NCBI RefSeq assembly: GCF_003148495.1
Contig: NZ_QGGH01000018.1
Location: 43,789-107,788, forward strand
From: Mesorhizobium loti
Lineage (GTDB): Bacteria; Pseudomonadota; Alphaproteobacteria; Rhizobiales; Rhizobiaceae
Direction of reading: 5' to 3'
DNA: 64,000 bases
How positions within the stretch are numbered: position 1 is the stretch's first letter; each line of letters opens with the position of its first letter. The notes beneath the pieces were generated by a model. It was not told the DNA's origin. It did no database searches and saw only the letters and a program-made list of their open reading frames with translations. This document shows positions 48,917 to 58,273 of this stretch, in pieces. The position numbers and the translations under genes are program-made.

Positions 48917-48934
48917 CTGTCACATACCTTCTCT
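48917..48934 (+). promoter_or_regulatory. Possible Pho box upstream of ugpB
   Basis: CTGTCAC at 48917-48923 matches the first half of a PhoB box. The second half 4 bp later (CTTCTCT) is poor. On the other strand an isolated CTGTCAT occurs near 48778-48784. The ugp operon is PhoB-controlled in rhizobia, so a box is expected, but this match is only partial. Confidence 0.3.
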
Positions 48935-48996
48935 AAGAGAGCGGGCAAGGACTTGCGCAAGACCCTTGTCAACAGCCACTCAAGAGGGAAGAAATC

Positions 48997-50349
48997 ATGA
49001 CCATCATCAAGCGGGGCTTCGCCGCCCTTGCCGCTGGCGCGCTCAGCGCAGCGCTTGCCATGCCTGCCGTCGCAGAGCCGGTAAAATTCGATTTCTGGTT
49101 CGGCCTTTCGGGCGATCTCGCCCGCGTCGTCGACACGCTGTGCAAGAACTTCAACGCCTCGCAGACCGACTATGAAGTCGTCTGCACCAGCCAGGGCAAT
49201 TACGACGCCACGCTGCAGAACACGATCGCTGCCTTCCGCGCCGGCAAGCAGCCCGCCGTCGTCCAGGTCTATGACGTCGGCACCGCCACCATGATGCTGT
49301 CGGGCGCCTACAAGCCGGCCGACAAGCTGATGGAAGAAAACGGCTACAAGATCGACTACGCCGACTATTTCCCCGGCATCGCGCGCTACTATGCGACCTC
49401 GAAGGGCGAGATGCTGTCCTTCCCGTTCAATTCGTCGACCCCGCTGATGTACTGGAACAAGGACGCCTTCGCCAAGATCGGCAAGACCGAGGCGCCGAAG
49501 ACCTGGGAAGATGTCGCAGCCGACCTCCAGGCATTGAAGGACGTCGGCTACGAGTGCCCGATGGCGATCAACATCTCCGCCAATGAAAGCTGGCAGCTGA
49601 TGGAGCAGTTCTCGGCGCTCCACAACCAACCAGTCGCCACCAAGAACAACGGCTATGACGGCCTCGACGCGCGTCTGGAAGTCAACAAGACCAAGTTCGT
49701 CCAGTACGTCACCGATCTCAAGAAGTGGTATGATGCCGGCCTGATCAAGATCAAGTCCAAGGACCTCGGCCAGGATATGGTCCAGGCCTTCGCTTCCGGC
49801 ACCTGCCAGGTCATCCTGACCTCGGTCGGCGATCACGGCACCGTCGGCAAGACCCAGAAGGAAGGCATGAACTGGGATGTCGCTGAACTGCCGGTCTATG
49901 CCGGTACCGAGCGCAAGAATTCGCTCGTCGGCGGCGCTTCGCTATGGGTTCTCTCGGGCAAGTCGGATGCGGAATACAAGGGCGTGGCCGCGTTCCTCAA
50001 CTTCATCCACGACCCCAAGACCGCATTGTTCTGGTCGACCAACACCGGCTACATCCCGGTGACCAAGTCGGGCTTCGACTACATGAAGTCCACCGGCTTC
50101 TACGACAAGGCGCCCTACAAGGGCCGTGAAGTCGCGATCGCCAGCCTGACCGCGTCCGAGCCGACCGAAATCACCCGCGGTGTGCGGCTGGGCAATTTCA
50201 CCCAGATCCGCGCCGAGTTCGGCACGCAGATGCAGGCGATCTTCGCCAACAAGGTCAGCGTCCAGGAAGGCCTCGATACGCTGGTCAAGAATGGCGACGC
50301 CATCCTCGACCGCTTCCAGCAGACCTATCCGGGCAAGACCCTGCCCTGA
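48997..50349 (+). CDS. ugpB: sn-Glycerol-3-phosphate ABC transporter, substrate-binding protein
   Basis: UgpB is the periplasmic binding protein for sn-glycerol-3-phosphate and glycerophosphodiesters. The 450-residue product has a signal peptide MTIIKRGFAALAAGALSAALAMPAVA. The mature domain has FWFGLSGDLARVVDTLCKNFNASQTDYEVVC, GNYDATLQNTIAAFRAGKQPAVVQVYDVGTATMM and FPFNSSTPLMYWNKDAF (key features FNSSTP and YWNKD), all as in UgpB. The start is the ATG at 48997 with GAGGGAAGAA upstream. An intergenic palindrome separates it from ugpA. Confidence 0.95.
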   Translation: MTIIKRGFAALAAGALSAALAMPAVAEPVKFDFWFGLSGDLARVVDTLCKNFNASQTDYEVVCTSQGNYDATLQNTIAAFRAGKQPAVVQVYDVGTATMMLSGAYKPADKLMEENGYKIDYADYFPGIARYYATSKGEMLSFPFNSSTPLMYWNKDAFAKIGKTEAPKTWEDVAADLQALKDVGYECPMAINISANESWQLMEQFSALHNQPVATKNNGYDGLDARLEVNKTKFVQYVTDLKKWYDAGLIKIKSKDLGQDMVQAFASGTCQVILTSVGDHGTVGKTQKEGMNWDVAELPVYAGTERKNSLVGGASLWVLSGKSDAEYKGVAAFLNFIHDPKTALFWSTNTGYIPVTKSGFDYMKSTGFYDKAPYKGREVAIASLTASEPTEITRGVRLGNFTQIRAEFGTQMQAIFANKVSVQEGLDTLVKNGDAILDRFQQTYPGKTLP

Positions 50350-50385
50350 TCTCGGAATCTACGCGGCCGCCCGCCGGTCTTCTCC

Positions 50386-50456
50386 GAGCATGATCCCTGG
50401 ACAAACGGAAACCGTTTGTCCGTGAAAACGGGTTTCCACTTTTCGGGATCATGCTT
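50386..50456. repeat. Intergenic palindrome between ugpB and ugpA
   Basis: Outer arms GAGCATGATCCC and GGGATCATGCTT enclose CGGAAACC and GGTTTCC; a nested hairpin GACAAACGG/CCGTTTGTC occupies 50400-50420. The hairpin sits in the operon after the binding-protein gene, a usual place for an element that raises the level of the upstream mRNA over the permease mRNA. Confidence 0.85.
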
Positions 50457-50524
50457 GGGTCGACGGGCGGCCATTTCGTTATTAATCTTGCTCTAAGTGG
50501 CCGTTGAGCGGCATCGGCGGACGG

Positions 50525-51409
50525 ATGGAAAAACGCGTTACCTTTGGCAGCTGGACGATCGGCATCCTTTTCGCGGTGCCTCAGCTCCTCTTGATCTTCA
50601 CGTTCTTTTACTGGCCCGCCGGTCAGGCCGTGTACTGGTCGCTGACGCTGCAGCAGCCCTGGGGCGGCGGCAATGTCTGGGTCGGGCTCGACAATTTCCG
50701 CTCGATCCTGTCCAACGCCGACTACTGGAATTCGATCACCGCCAGCCTGGTCTTTGCCGCGATCAGCACCGGGCTTGCGATGTTCGTCGCGCTGGTGCTC
50801 GCGGCGCTGACCGACCGCCAGCTTGCCGGCTCGCGCTTCTATCGCGTGGTGCTGATCTGGCCTTACGGCATCGCGGCGCCTGCGCTGGCGCTGGCGTTCC
50901 GCTTCATTCTGGCGCCGGAGGCGGGGTTCCTTTCCGTCATCAACCGGATGTGGCCAGGGATCTGGGATCCGGGTCTCGATGGCGCGGATGCCATGGCGTC
51001 GATCATCGTCGCCTTCTCGTGGAAATATGTCGGCTACAACTTCATTTTCTTCCTGGCCGCGTTCCAGGCCATCCCGCGTTCGCTGATCGAGGCAGCGGCG
51101 ATGGACGGCTCCGGCGTCGTCAGGCGCTTCTGGGATATCCAGTTCCCGCTGATCACGCCGACGATCTTCTTCCTGCTGGTCATCAACATCACCGAGAGCT
51201 TCCAGGATTCGTTCGGCATCGTCGACATCATGACCTCGGGTGGGCCGGCGAACGCCACCAATTTGATGGTCTACAAGATCTATTCCGACGGCTTCAAAGG
51301 CCTCGATTTTTCCGGCGCCGCCGCGCAGAGCATCATCCTGATGGTGCTCATCATCGTGCTTACCATCTTCCAGTTCCGCTTTATCGAGCGGCGCGTGCAC
51401 TATCAGTGA
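50525..51409 (+). CDS. ugpA: sn-Glycerol-3-phosphate ABC transporter permease UgpA
   Basis: The 294-residue protein has six membrane helices and the binding-protein-dependent permease EAA motif EAAAMDGSGVVRRFWDIQFPLI. The N-terminal part TFFYWPAGQAVYWSLTLQQPWGGGNVWVGLDNF is typical of UgpA. The start chosen is the ATG at 50525 (MEKRVTFGSW); an ORF extension upstream lacks similarity. ugpE follows after 7 bp. Confidence 0.93.
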   Translation: MEKRVTFGSWTIGILFAVPQLLLIFTFFYWPAGQAVYWSLTLQQPWGGGNVWVGLDNFRSILSNADYWNSITASLVFAAISTGLAMFVALVLAALTDRQLAGSRFYRVVLIWPYGIAAPALALAFRFILAPEAGFLSVINRMWPGIWDPGLDGADAMASIIVAFSWKYVGYNFIFFLAAFQAIPRSLIEAAAMDGSGVVRRFWDIQFPLITPTIFFLLVINITESFQDSFGIVDIMTSGGPANATNLMVYKIYSDGFKGLDFSGAAAQSIILMVLIIVLTIFQFRFIERRVHYQ

Positions 51410-51416
51410 GACGGTC

Positions 51417-52331
51417 ATGGTAGAGCGCACCCCCATCCTGAACTTCGTCACGCACCTTGTGCTGTTCATCGGGTTTTTGTTGGCGATCGCGCCTTTCGTG
51501 ATCGTGGTGATTGCCTCGTCGCACAATCTGAAGGACGTCAACGACGTGCCGATGTCCCTGCTGCCGGGTAGCGATTTCTGGCTCAACATCAAGACGGCGT
51601 GGACGACGGCCGATCTCGGCCCCAAGCTGCTCAACAGTTTCATCGTTGCCACGGGGGTCGCGGCGGGCAAGGTGATAATTTCGGCGCTTACGGCCTTTTC
51701 GATCGTCTATTTCCGCTATCCCGGCCGCACCTTCATCTTCTGGCTGATCTTCGTCACCCTGATGCTGCCGCTGGAAGTGCGCATCGTCCCGACCTACGCG
51801 GTCGTTGCCAATGTGCTTACGCCCTATCAGGCGATTCTCGACGTGACCGGCATAAGCTGGCTCATAGAAAAGGTTTCAGGCGTTCAGGTCTCGCTGAACC
51901 TAGGGCTGCTCAATTCTTATCCCGGGCTTATCCTGCCGCTGGTCGCGACGGCCACCGGCACCTTCCTTTATCGGCAGTTCTTCCTGACGATACCGGACGA
52001 ATTGACCGAGGCGGCGCGCATGGACGGTGCCGGCGCGCTGCGCTTCTTCATCGATGTTCTGCTGCCGCTGTCGCGCACCAACATGGCGGCGCTTGGAACC
52101 ATCATGTTTCTGTATGCATGGAACCAGTATTTGTGGCCGCTGCTCATCACCACGGATCAATCCCATGCGATGGCGGTCACCGAACTCAAGCAACTCATTC
52201 CCAACGTCGGCGGCATTCCCGAATGGAACATCGCCATGGCCGGCACACTCATCGTCATGCTGCCGCCGCTGATCGTCGTCGTGGCCATGCAGCGCTGGAT
52301 CGTGCGCGGCCTGATCGCCACCGAGAAGTGA
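51417..52331 (+). CDS. ugpE: sn-Glycerol-3-phosphate ABC transporter permease UgpE
   Basis: The second permease has 304 residues and six helices. The EAA motif is EAARMDGAGALRFFIDVLLPLSRTN. FLLAIAPFVIVVIASSHNLKDV is the first helix and VPMSLLPGSDFWLN follows as in UgpE. A loop of about 25 residues (VVANVLTPYQAILDVTGIS) may be slightly longer than in Escherichia coli. It is read with ugpA and ugpC. Confidence 0.93.
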   Translation: MVERTPILNFVTHLVLFIGFLLAIAPFVIVVIASSHNLKDVNDVPMSLLPGSDFWLNIKTAWTTADLGPKLLNSFIVATGVAAGKVIISALTAFSIVYFRYPGRTFIFWLIFVTLMLPLEVRIVPTYAVVANVLTPYQAILDVTGISWLIEKVSGVQVSLNLGLLNSYPGLILPLVATATGTFLYRQFFLTIPDELTEAARMDGAGALRFFIDVLLPLSRTNMAALGTIMFLYAWNQYLWPLLITTDQSHAMAVTELKQLIPNVGGIPEWNIAMAGTLIVMLPPLIVVVAMQRWIVRGLIATEK

Positions 52332-52350
52332 CTTCAGAAGGAGAGAGCCG

Positions 52351-53451
52351 ATGGCCTCCATCACCATTCGCGACGTCAAGAAGAGCTACGCCAAGTTGCA
52401 GATTGTGCACGGCGTCGACCTCGACATCGCCTCGGGCGAATTTGTCGTCATTCTCGGGCCTTCCGGCTGCGGCAAGTCCACGCTGCTCAGGATGATCGCT
52501 GGGCTGGAAGAGATTTCCGGTGGCGAGATCGCCATCGACGGCACCGTGGTCAACAAATTGGAGCCGCGCGAGCGCGGCTGCGCCATGGTGTTCCAGAACT
52601 ACGCGCTCTATCCGCATATGAGCGTGGCGCAGAACATCGGCTATTCGCTCAAGGTGGCCGGCGTCCCCGCCGCCGAGCGCCAGCTGCGCGTCCAGGCGGT
52701 TGCCCGCACGTTGGAGCTCGAGCATCTGCTCGACCGCAAGCCGATGGCGCTGTCCGGTGGCCAAAGGCAGCGCGTCGCCATGGGCCGGGCGATGATCCGC
52801 GAGCCCAAGGTGTTCCTGTTCGACGAACCGCTGTCCAACCTCGATGCCAAGCTGCGCGTTCAGATGCGTTCGGAGATCCGCAAGCTGCATCGCCGGCTGA
52901 ATGCCACCTCGGTCTTCGTCACGCATGACCAGGTCGAGGCGATGACGCTAGCCGACCGGCTGGTGGTCATGAATGGCGGCCGCGTCGAGCAGGTCGGCAC
53001 GCCGGCCCAGATCTATAGCCGTCCGGCCAGCCGCTTCGTCGCCACTTTCGTCGGTGCGCCGGCCATGAACATCCTCGAAGGCACAGTTGATCTCGACGGG
53101 CTGTCGCTGCTTGGCGGCAGCCGGCGCCTAGCCATGGCACGCGCGGGGCTGCCGGTCGGCACGAAGGTAGCGATGGGTATCCGGCCTGAAGCCGTCCGCC
53201 TGGTGGCGCCGGGCACGGCAGGCGCGCTCGATGCCACAGTCGATCTCGTCGAGGAGCTGGGCGCGGGACGCGTCATCTATGTCGATCTCGACGGTGCGTC
53301 GTTCTCCGTGATGACCTCGGAGGCCGTCCACCCCGAACCGGGCAGCGCGGTCGGCCTGAAGATTTCGCCGGAGGATATGCATTTCTTCTCGTCGGATACG
53401 GGAACACGTCTCGAGGTCTTCAAGGCTTCGGTGCCGGAACCGGCACTCTAA
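52351..53451 (+). CDS. ugpC: sn-Glycerol-3-phosphate ABC transporter ATP-binding protein UgpC
   Basis: The 366-residue ATPase has Walker A GPSGCGKST near residue 36, the Q-loop VFQNYALYPHMSV, signature LSGGQRQRVAMGRAM and Walker B FLFDEPLSNLD. The C-terminal OB-type domain of the MalK/UgpC group is present (PEAVRLVAPGTAG, GAGRVIYVDLDGASFSV). It energises UgpAE. It follows ugpE by 20 bp with GGAGAG upstream of the ATG. Confidence 0.95.
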   Translation: MASITIRDVKKSYAKLQIVHGVDLDIASGEFVVILGPSGCGKSTLLRMIAGLEEISGGEIAIDGTVVNKLEPRERGCAMVFQNYALYPHMSVAQNIGYSLKVAGVPAAERQLRVQAVARTLELEHLLDRKPMALSGGQRQRVAMGRAMIREPKVFLFDEPLSNLDAKLRVQMRSEIRKLHRRLNATSVFVTHDQVEAMTLADRLVVMNGGRVEQVGTPAQIYSRPASRFVATFVGAPAMNILEGTVDLDGLSLLGGSRRLAMARAGLPVGTKVAMGIRPEAVRLVAPGTAGALDATVDLVEELGAGRVIYVDLDGASFSVMTSEAVHPEPGSAVGLKISPEDMHFFSSDTGTRLEVFKASVPEPAL

Positions 53452-53516
53452 TTTCTGAAGCCGCCAGTCATCGCCGATGACGGGCAGGCACCACCGACAA
53501 GTCCAAGAAGCGCGCA

Positions 53517-54326
53517 ATGAAAATTATCCAGGTCACCGATGTCCATCTTGGCCGGCAAGGCGAGCGCCGCTATGGCGCAGATCTGCATCAGCGGCTGGCT
53601 TCATGCATCGCGCACATCAATGCGCATCACGCCGATGCCACGCTTTGTGTCTTCACCGGCGATCTGACCGAGACCGGCGCGCCCGAGAGCTATGCCGATC
53701 TCAGGGCAGCCCTGAGCACGCTGTCGGTGCCCTGGCGGCTGCTGCCGGGAAACCACGATCGGCGAGCCAATCTTGTCGCGGCGTTTCCCGAGATTCCGCT
53801 CGATGAGAACGGCTTCGTGCAGTCGGCCCATCAAACGGCCGACGAGGTGCTGCTGTTTCTCGACTGCCTGGCGGAAGGTCGCGTCGAAGGCGAATTGTGC
53901 GACAGGCGACTAGCCTGGCTCGAAGCCCGCCTCGAAGAAGCGGCCGGCCGGCCGGCCTATGTCTTCATGCATCATCCGCCGGTCGCGCTCGGCCTGCCGC
54001 AGCTCGATCCGCTTGCCCTTGAGCAGCCCGAACGGTTGCTCGGTCTGCTGCGGCGCCATGGCAATGTCCGCCACATCTTCTTCGGTCACGTCCATCGCGA
54101 CATTGCCGGCACGGTCGCCGGCATTGCGTTCTCGGCGCAGCGCGGCCTGCATGCCAGGTTCGAGCTTGCGCTTGACAGATCGAGCGAGATTGTCGAGCAG
54201 GCGCCGCCTTCCTACGCGGTCGTCCTCATCGACAGCGCCAACGAGCACGTGGTCGTGCACGGCTGCGATTTTCTCGAACGATGGCCGATCTATTCCGGCG
54301 AAACCGGCGAGCGCCTCACGGCGTGA
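53517..54326 (+). CDS. Calcineurin-like phosphodiesterase (GpdQ-like)
   Basis: The 269-residue protein has the metallophosphoesterase motifs in order: TDVHLG at residue 7, FTGDLTE, LPGNHDRRANL, MHHPPVALG and GHVHRDIAG, which supply two metal sites. The layout fits class III cyclic-nucleotide phosphodiesterase/GpdQ-type enzymes, which hydrolyse glycerophosphodiesters. It lies 65 bp after ugpC in the same orientation. The usual partner is UgpQ, a PI-PLC-like (GDPD) enzyme of a different fold, so this looks like a non-homologous replacement that makes glycerol-3-phosphate from imported diesters. Confidence 0.8.
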   Translation: MKIIQVTDVHLGRQGERRYGADLHQRLASCIAHINAHHADATLCVFTGDLTETGAPESYADLRAALSTLSVPWRLLPGNHDRRANLVAAFPEIPLDENGFVQSAHQTADEVLLFLDCLAEGRVEGELCDRRLAWLEARLEEAAGRPAYVFMHHPPVALGLPQLDPLALEQPERLLGLLRRHGNVRHIFFGHVHRDIAGTVAGIAFSAQRGLHARFELALDRSSEIVEQAPPSYAVVLIDSANEHVVVHGCDFLERWPIYSGETGERLTA

Positions 54327-54373
54327 GCCGGCCACCCCGCGTTGAGGCGCGGTGCGGCAGCGCCTTCGATCAA

Positions 54374-55456
54374 TCAGGCGAAGACATGCGCCTTTCCCGA
54401 TACGGTCAGCCGGACGATCTCGCCGACCGCCGGCGCGTCCATGCCCGGTTTGCGCAGGACCAGCGGCGTGTTGCCGATCGCGGCCGCATCGGGCGGATCG
54501 GCATTGTTCAAGAGCCGCACCGCGATCGTGCACATAGAGCCGGCGAATTCCGATTCCGTCACTTCGCCGAACAGCATGTCCGAGGTGCCCGACATGCCCT
54601 CGCGCGACGTTCTTTTCAGCGCGATCTGCTCCGGCCGCAGCATGATGCGGGCGATATCGCGGCTGTCATTGGTATCGACCGCGATGCGGCCAAGCGGCGA
54701 GTTGGCGAAGCCGCCTGATATCTTTGCCGGCAGGATGATGGCGTCGCCGAGGAACTCGGCGATCATCCTGTCCTTCGGCTTGAGATAGAGGTCGCGCGGC
54801 GTCCCTACCTGCGAGAACTTGCCGTCGCGCATCACCGCGACCTGGCTGGCGAAGGACAGCGCTTCGGCCTGGTCGTGCGTGACCAGGATGGTGGTGATGC
54901 CGGCGGCTTCCAGAAGCTCGGCCACCGCCTTGCGCATCGAGGCGCGCAGGCCGGTATCCAAGGCCGAGAACGGCTCGTCGAGAAGCATCAGCCTGGGCTT
55001 CATCGCCATGGCGCGGGCGAGCGCCACACGCTGCTGCTGGCCGCCGGAGAGTTCGTGCGGGCGGCGTTTGAGGATCGCCTTGTCGAGGCCGACGATATAG
55101 GCGAGCTCGACGATGCGTTCGGTGCGCTTGTCCTCGCCGCGACCCATGCCGAAACCGATATTGTCACCAATGGTCAGATGCGGGAACAGCGCACCATCCT
55201 GCGCCACCACGCCGATGCCGCGGCGATGCGCCGGTACCGCAGCGCCGCCATTGGCCAGCACCTCGCCGTCGAGCATGATGCGGCCCTGGTCCGGGGCCTC
55301 GAAGCCGGCGATCAGCCGCAGCAAGGTCGTCTTGCCGCAGCCGGACGGGCCGACAATCGCCGTGCGGCTCCCGCTGGCGACGTTCAGGTCGACGCCGGCA
55401 AGGGCGGCCACCGGGCCGTAATGCTTGTGCAGGCCGCTGATTTCGAGAAAACTCAT
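54374..55456 (-). CDS. fbpC: Ferric iron ABC transporter, ATP-binding protein
   Basis: The 360-residue ATPase has Walker A GPSGCGKTT near residue 37, VAQDGALFPHLTIGDNIGFG as the Q-loop region, signature LSGGQQQRVALARAM and Walker B LMLLDEPFSALD. The C-terminal domain ends LRPEQIALKRTSREG and GEIVRLTVSGKAHVFA. Operon and permease type point to the Fbp/Sfu ferric importer. It overlaps fbpB by 4 bp. Confidence 0.9.
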   Translation of the reverse strand: MSFLEISGLHKHYGPVAALAGVDLNVASGSRTAIVGPSGCGKTTLLRLIAGFEAPDQGRIMLDGEVLANGGAAVPAHRRGIGVVAQDGALFPHLTIGDNIGFGMGRGEDKRTERIVELAYIVGLDKAILKRRPHELSGGQQQRVALARAMAMKPRLMLLDEPFSALDTGLRASMRKAVAELLEAAGITTILVTHDQAEALSFASQVAVMRDGKFSQVGTPRDLYLKPKDRMIAEFLGDAIILPAKISGGFANSPLGRIAVDTNDSRDIARIMLRPEQIALKRTSREGMSGTSDMLFGEVTESEFAGSMCTIAVRLLNNADPPDAAAIGNTPLVLRKPGMDAPAVGEIVRLTVSGKAHVFA

Positions 55457-57033
55457 CGTCCGGCCATCCGTTTCGACTGGACATAGAGCAGCCAGGTCAA
55501 GGGAAGCGACATCGCCACCATGATGAAGGCGTAAGGTGCCGCGGAGGCATAATCAATCTCGCCGCTATAGGACCAGAAGGCCATCGCCAACGTGCGGGTG
55601 CCGTTCGGCGCCAGCATCTGGGTCGCGGTCAGTTCGTTCATGATGCCGAGCGCCACCAGCGCCATGCCAGCCGCGGCACCTGGCGCCGACAGGCGGATCG
55701 TCGTTGACCACAGCGCCTGCAGCGGCGGCCGGCCGAGGCTGGAAGCGGCGCGTTCGAGTTCGACCGGTGCCTGCGCGATCGACGCCCGCAGGCTGACCAG
55801 CGCGCGCGGCAGGAACATTAGCGCATAGGCAACCAGGATGGTGAACAGGGTCTGGTAGAGCGGCAGCGCGATGCGCACGGTGATGGTGACCAGCGCCAGC
55901 GCAATGACGACCCCCGGCAACGAGCCGACGATGTAATTGCAGCCCTCCAGCAGACGCTGCAATGGCCCCGGCGCGCGGATCGAGATCCAGGCCATTGGCA
56001 TCGCGGCGACCGTGGCGAGCAATGCGCCGGCGAGCGCCAGGAACAGCGTCTGGCCAAGCGCCAGGCCGATCTCGTCGAAGCGCCAGACATCGGCGCCACC
56101 GGCGGCAAGCCAGCCGCCGATGGTGACGAACGGCACGCCGAGCGCCAGCAGCGTGGTGATGACAAGCAAGAGCAAGCTCGGGATGGTGGCGCGTCCGAGG
56201 CTTGTGCGCTGCTGATAGCGCGCGGCGCCGGAGCCGACACGAGCATAGCGTTCCTCGCCGCGCACCAGCACTTCGAGGCCGAGCAGCACGAAGCAGCAGC
56301 TCACCAGCACGCCAGCCAGCATGTTGGCGGCCGGTCCGTTGAAGGTCGACTGGAACTGGTCGACGATCGCCGTGGTGAAGGTGTCGAAGCGGATGAAGAC
56401 ATAGAGGCCGTACTCGGCCAGCAGGTGCAGGCCGACCAGCAGCGAGCCGCCGCAGATGGCGAGCCGCAATTGCGGCAGCACGACACGCCAGAAGACGCGC
56501 CAGGGTCCAAGGCCGAGTGCGGCGGCGGCGTCCTCCAGGGCGGGATCGAGACGGCGCAACGCCGCCGACACCGGCAGATACAGGAACGGGAAATAGGCGA
56601 TCACGGAAACCAGCACGCCGGCCCACAGGCCGTGCAGTCCCGGCACCATGGTGATCCAGGCATAGCTGTGCACGAAAGCCGGTATGGCGAGCGGCGCCAC
56701 GCACAGCCAGGCCCAGAGCCGGGCCGCCGGCAGGTCGCTGCGCTCGGTCAGCCAGGCCAGCGCAACCGACAGCACGATGGTGATCGGCACGGAGAGCGCG
56801 ACCAGCAGGACAGTATTGACCAGAAGCTCGCCGACACGCGGCCGGAAGACCAGCGCCGAGACGGTCTCCCAACCGGTCTGCACCGCGATCCAGATGATGA
56901 AGGCAAGTGGCACCAGCGCCAGCAGCGCAACGAAGATGGCGGCGACGACCAGCCAAAGCGGTGCGCGTCGGCGCGCCCTTCGGCCTGTGCCCAAAGGCAG
57001 GCCCGAGCGCGCGAGATCGACCGCAGACTGCAT
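55453..57033 (-). CDS. fbpB: Ferric iron ABC transporter, fused permease
   Basis: The permease has 526 residues from the ATG at 57033 and two homologous halves with about twelve helices. Each half carries an EAA-like loop: LEDAAAALGLGPWRVFWRVVLPQL in the first and LERAASSLGRPPLQALWSTTIRLS in the second. Fused permeases of this size are typical of FbpB/SfuB. A GTG at 57102 would extend the N-terminus by 23 residues. fbpC follows with a 4-bp overlap, and fbpA precedes after 170 bp that hold a strong hairpin. Confidence 0.9.
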   Translation of the reverse strand: MQSAVDLARSGLPLGTGRRARRRAPLWLVVAAIFVALLALVPLAFIIWIAVQTGWETVSALVFRPRVGELLVNTVLLVALSVPITIVLSVALAWLTERSDLPAARLWAWLCVAPLAIPAFVHSYAWITMVPGLHGLWAGVLVSVIAYFPFLYLPVSAALRRLDPALEDAAAALGLGPWRVFWRVVLPQLRLAICGGSLLVGLHLLAEYGLYVFIRFDTFTTAIVDQFQSTFNGPAANMLAGVLVSCCFVLLGLEVLVRGEERYARVGSGAARYQQRTSLGRATIPSLLLLVITTLLALGVPFVTIGGWLAAGGADVWRFDEIGLALGQTLFLALAGALLATVAAMPMAWISIRAPGPLQRLLEGCNYIVGSLPGVVIALALVTITVRIALPLYQTLFTILVAYALMFLPRALVSLRASIAQAPVELERAASSLGRPPLQALWSTTIRLSAPGAAAGMALVALGIMNELTATQMLAPNGTRTLAMAFWSYSGEIDYASAAPYAFIMVAMSLPLTWLLYVQSKRMAGR

Positions 57034-57145
57034 CAGGTCAGACGCCGTGCCGTTGCCGTCCAGCGGCAGCAATTGAAGGGACGCGATCGCGGTAGGGAAC
57101 ACAGCGTGTCGTCATCGACGAATGCCATCTCGAAAAACAAAATCA

Positions 57146-57174
57146 CTCCCGCGGAAGGCGAATTTCCGCGGGAG
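57146..57174 (-). terminator. Hairpin between fbpA and fbpB
   Basis: CTCCCGCGGAA (57146-57156) pairs perfectly with TTCCGCGGGAG (57164-57174). On the minus strand it is followed by TGATTTTGTTTTT, so it can act as a leaky terminator downstream of fbpA and reduce permease and ATPase expression, or stabilise fbpA mRNA. Confidence 0.75.
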
Positions 57175-57207
57175 CGTGGTCGGTTGTCCTTTTAGGAGGA
57201 ATGACAA

Positions 57208-58215
57208 CTAAAGCAAGCCGGCTGCCGTCATCAGATCGGTGACCTTCTTGGAGTTCAGCGTCGTAGCATCGACCTTCGGTGCCTGCAGATCGGCGAGCGG
57301 CACCAGCTTCGGGTTAGACTTCGCACCCTTGCCGACCGCGTATTCGAAGGAATCGCCAGTCTTCAGCACGTCCTGGCCGCCCTTGCCGGTCACCCATTTC
57401 AGAAAGGCCTGGGCTTCCTTAGGATGCTTGCTCGAGGCCAGCACACCGCCGCCGGAGATCGAAACGAACGCGCCCGGATCCTGGTTCTTGAAATAGTGCA
57501 GCTCGACATTCTTGCTGTTTTCACCGGTCTTGGCCTGATCGCCGAAGTAGTAATAGTGGTAGATCACGCCTCCTTCGATCTCACCGGCATTGACCGCCTT
57601 CATCACCGTGCTGTTGCCCTTATAGGCGGTGAAATTGGTCTTCATCGCCTTCAGCCAGTCCGCCGTGGCGGCCTCGCCCTTGAGCTGAAGCAGCGCGCTG
57701 ACGATGGCCTGGAAATCGGCGCCCGACGGGGAGGCGGCCCAACGGCCCTTCCAGCTCGGATCGGCGAGGTCAAGCATCGACTTGGGCAGCTGGTCGGCGG
57801 TCAGCTTGGTCTTGTTATAGGCAAAGACCGTGCTGCGCGCGGCGACGCCGACCCATTTGCCGCTGGCCGGCTGATAGTCCTGCGGAACCTGTGCCAGCGT
57901 GTCGGCGTCGACCGGTGCGAACAGGCCTGATGTCTCGACCAGCACCATGGCCGGTGAATTTTCGGTCAGGAAGACGTCGGCCGGCGAAGACGTACCTTCG
58001 GCGACGATCTGGTTGGAGAAGTCGCTGTCGCCGCCATTGCGCACGGTGACCTTGATGCCGGTTTCCTTGGTGAAGCCTTCGGCCCACGCCTTGGCCAGGT
58101 TTTCATGCTGGGCGTTGTAGACAATGATGCCATCATCTTCCGCCATCGCCGGGCCGCCGATCAGGCTGATTGCCAGCGCGGTGGCGCCGACGAGGGTGGA
58201 AAGAGCGTATTTCAT
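57208..58215 (-). CDS. fbpA: Ferric iron ABC transporter, substrate-binding protein
   Basis: The 335-residue periplasmic protein has a signal peptide (TLVGATALAISLIGGPAMA). The mature domain has GIIVYNAQHENLAKAWAEGFTKETGIKVTVRNGGDS, the family's LTENSPAMV and KWVGVAARSTVFAYNKTKL. The Fe-binding Tyr pair is in VIYHYYYFGDQ. The start is the ATG at 58215. An iron-responsive operator lies upstream at 58274. Confidence 0.92.
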   Translation of the reverse strand: MKYALSTLVGATALAISLIGGPAMAEDDGIIVYNAQHENLAKAWAEGFTKETGIKVTVRNGGDSDFSNQIVAEGTSSPADVFLTENSPAMVLVETSGLFAPVDADTLAQVPQDYQPASGKWVGVAARSTVFAYNKTKLTADQLPKSMLDLADPSWKGRWAASPSGADFQAIVSALLQLKGEAATADWLKAMKTNFTAYKGNSTVMKAVNAGEIEGGVIYHYYYFGDQAKTGENSKNVELHYFKNQDPGAFVSISGGGVLASSKHPKEAQAFLKWVTGKGGQDVLKTGDSFEYAVGKGAKSNPKLVPLADLQAPKVDATTLNSKKVTDLMTAAGLL

Positions 58216-58273
58216 GGCATTGTCCTCGATCTCGGGGAGTCTTCAGTCTGTCACGGCTGCACCTATCGATACA

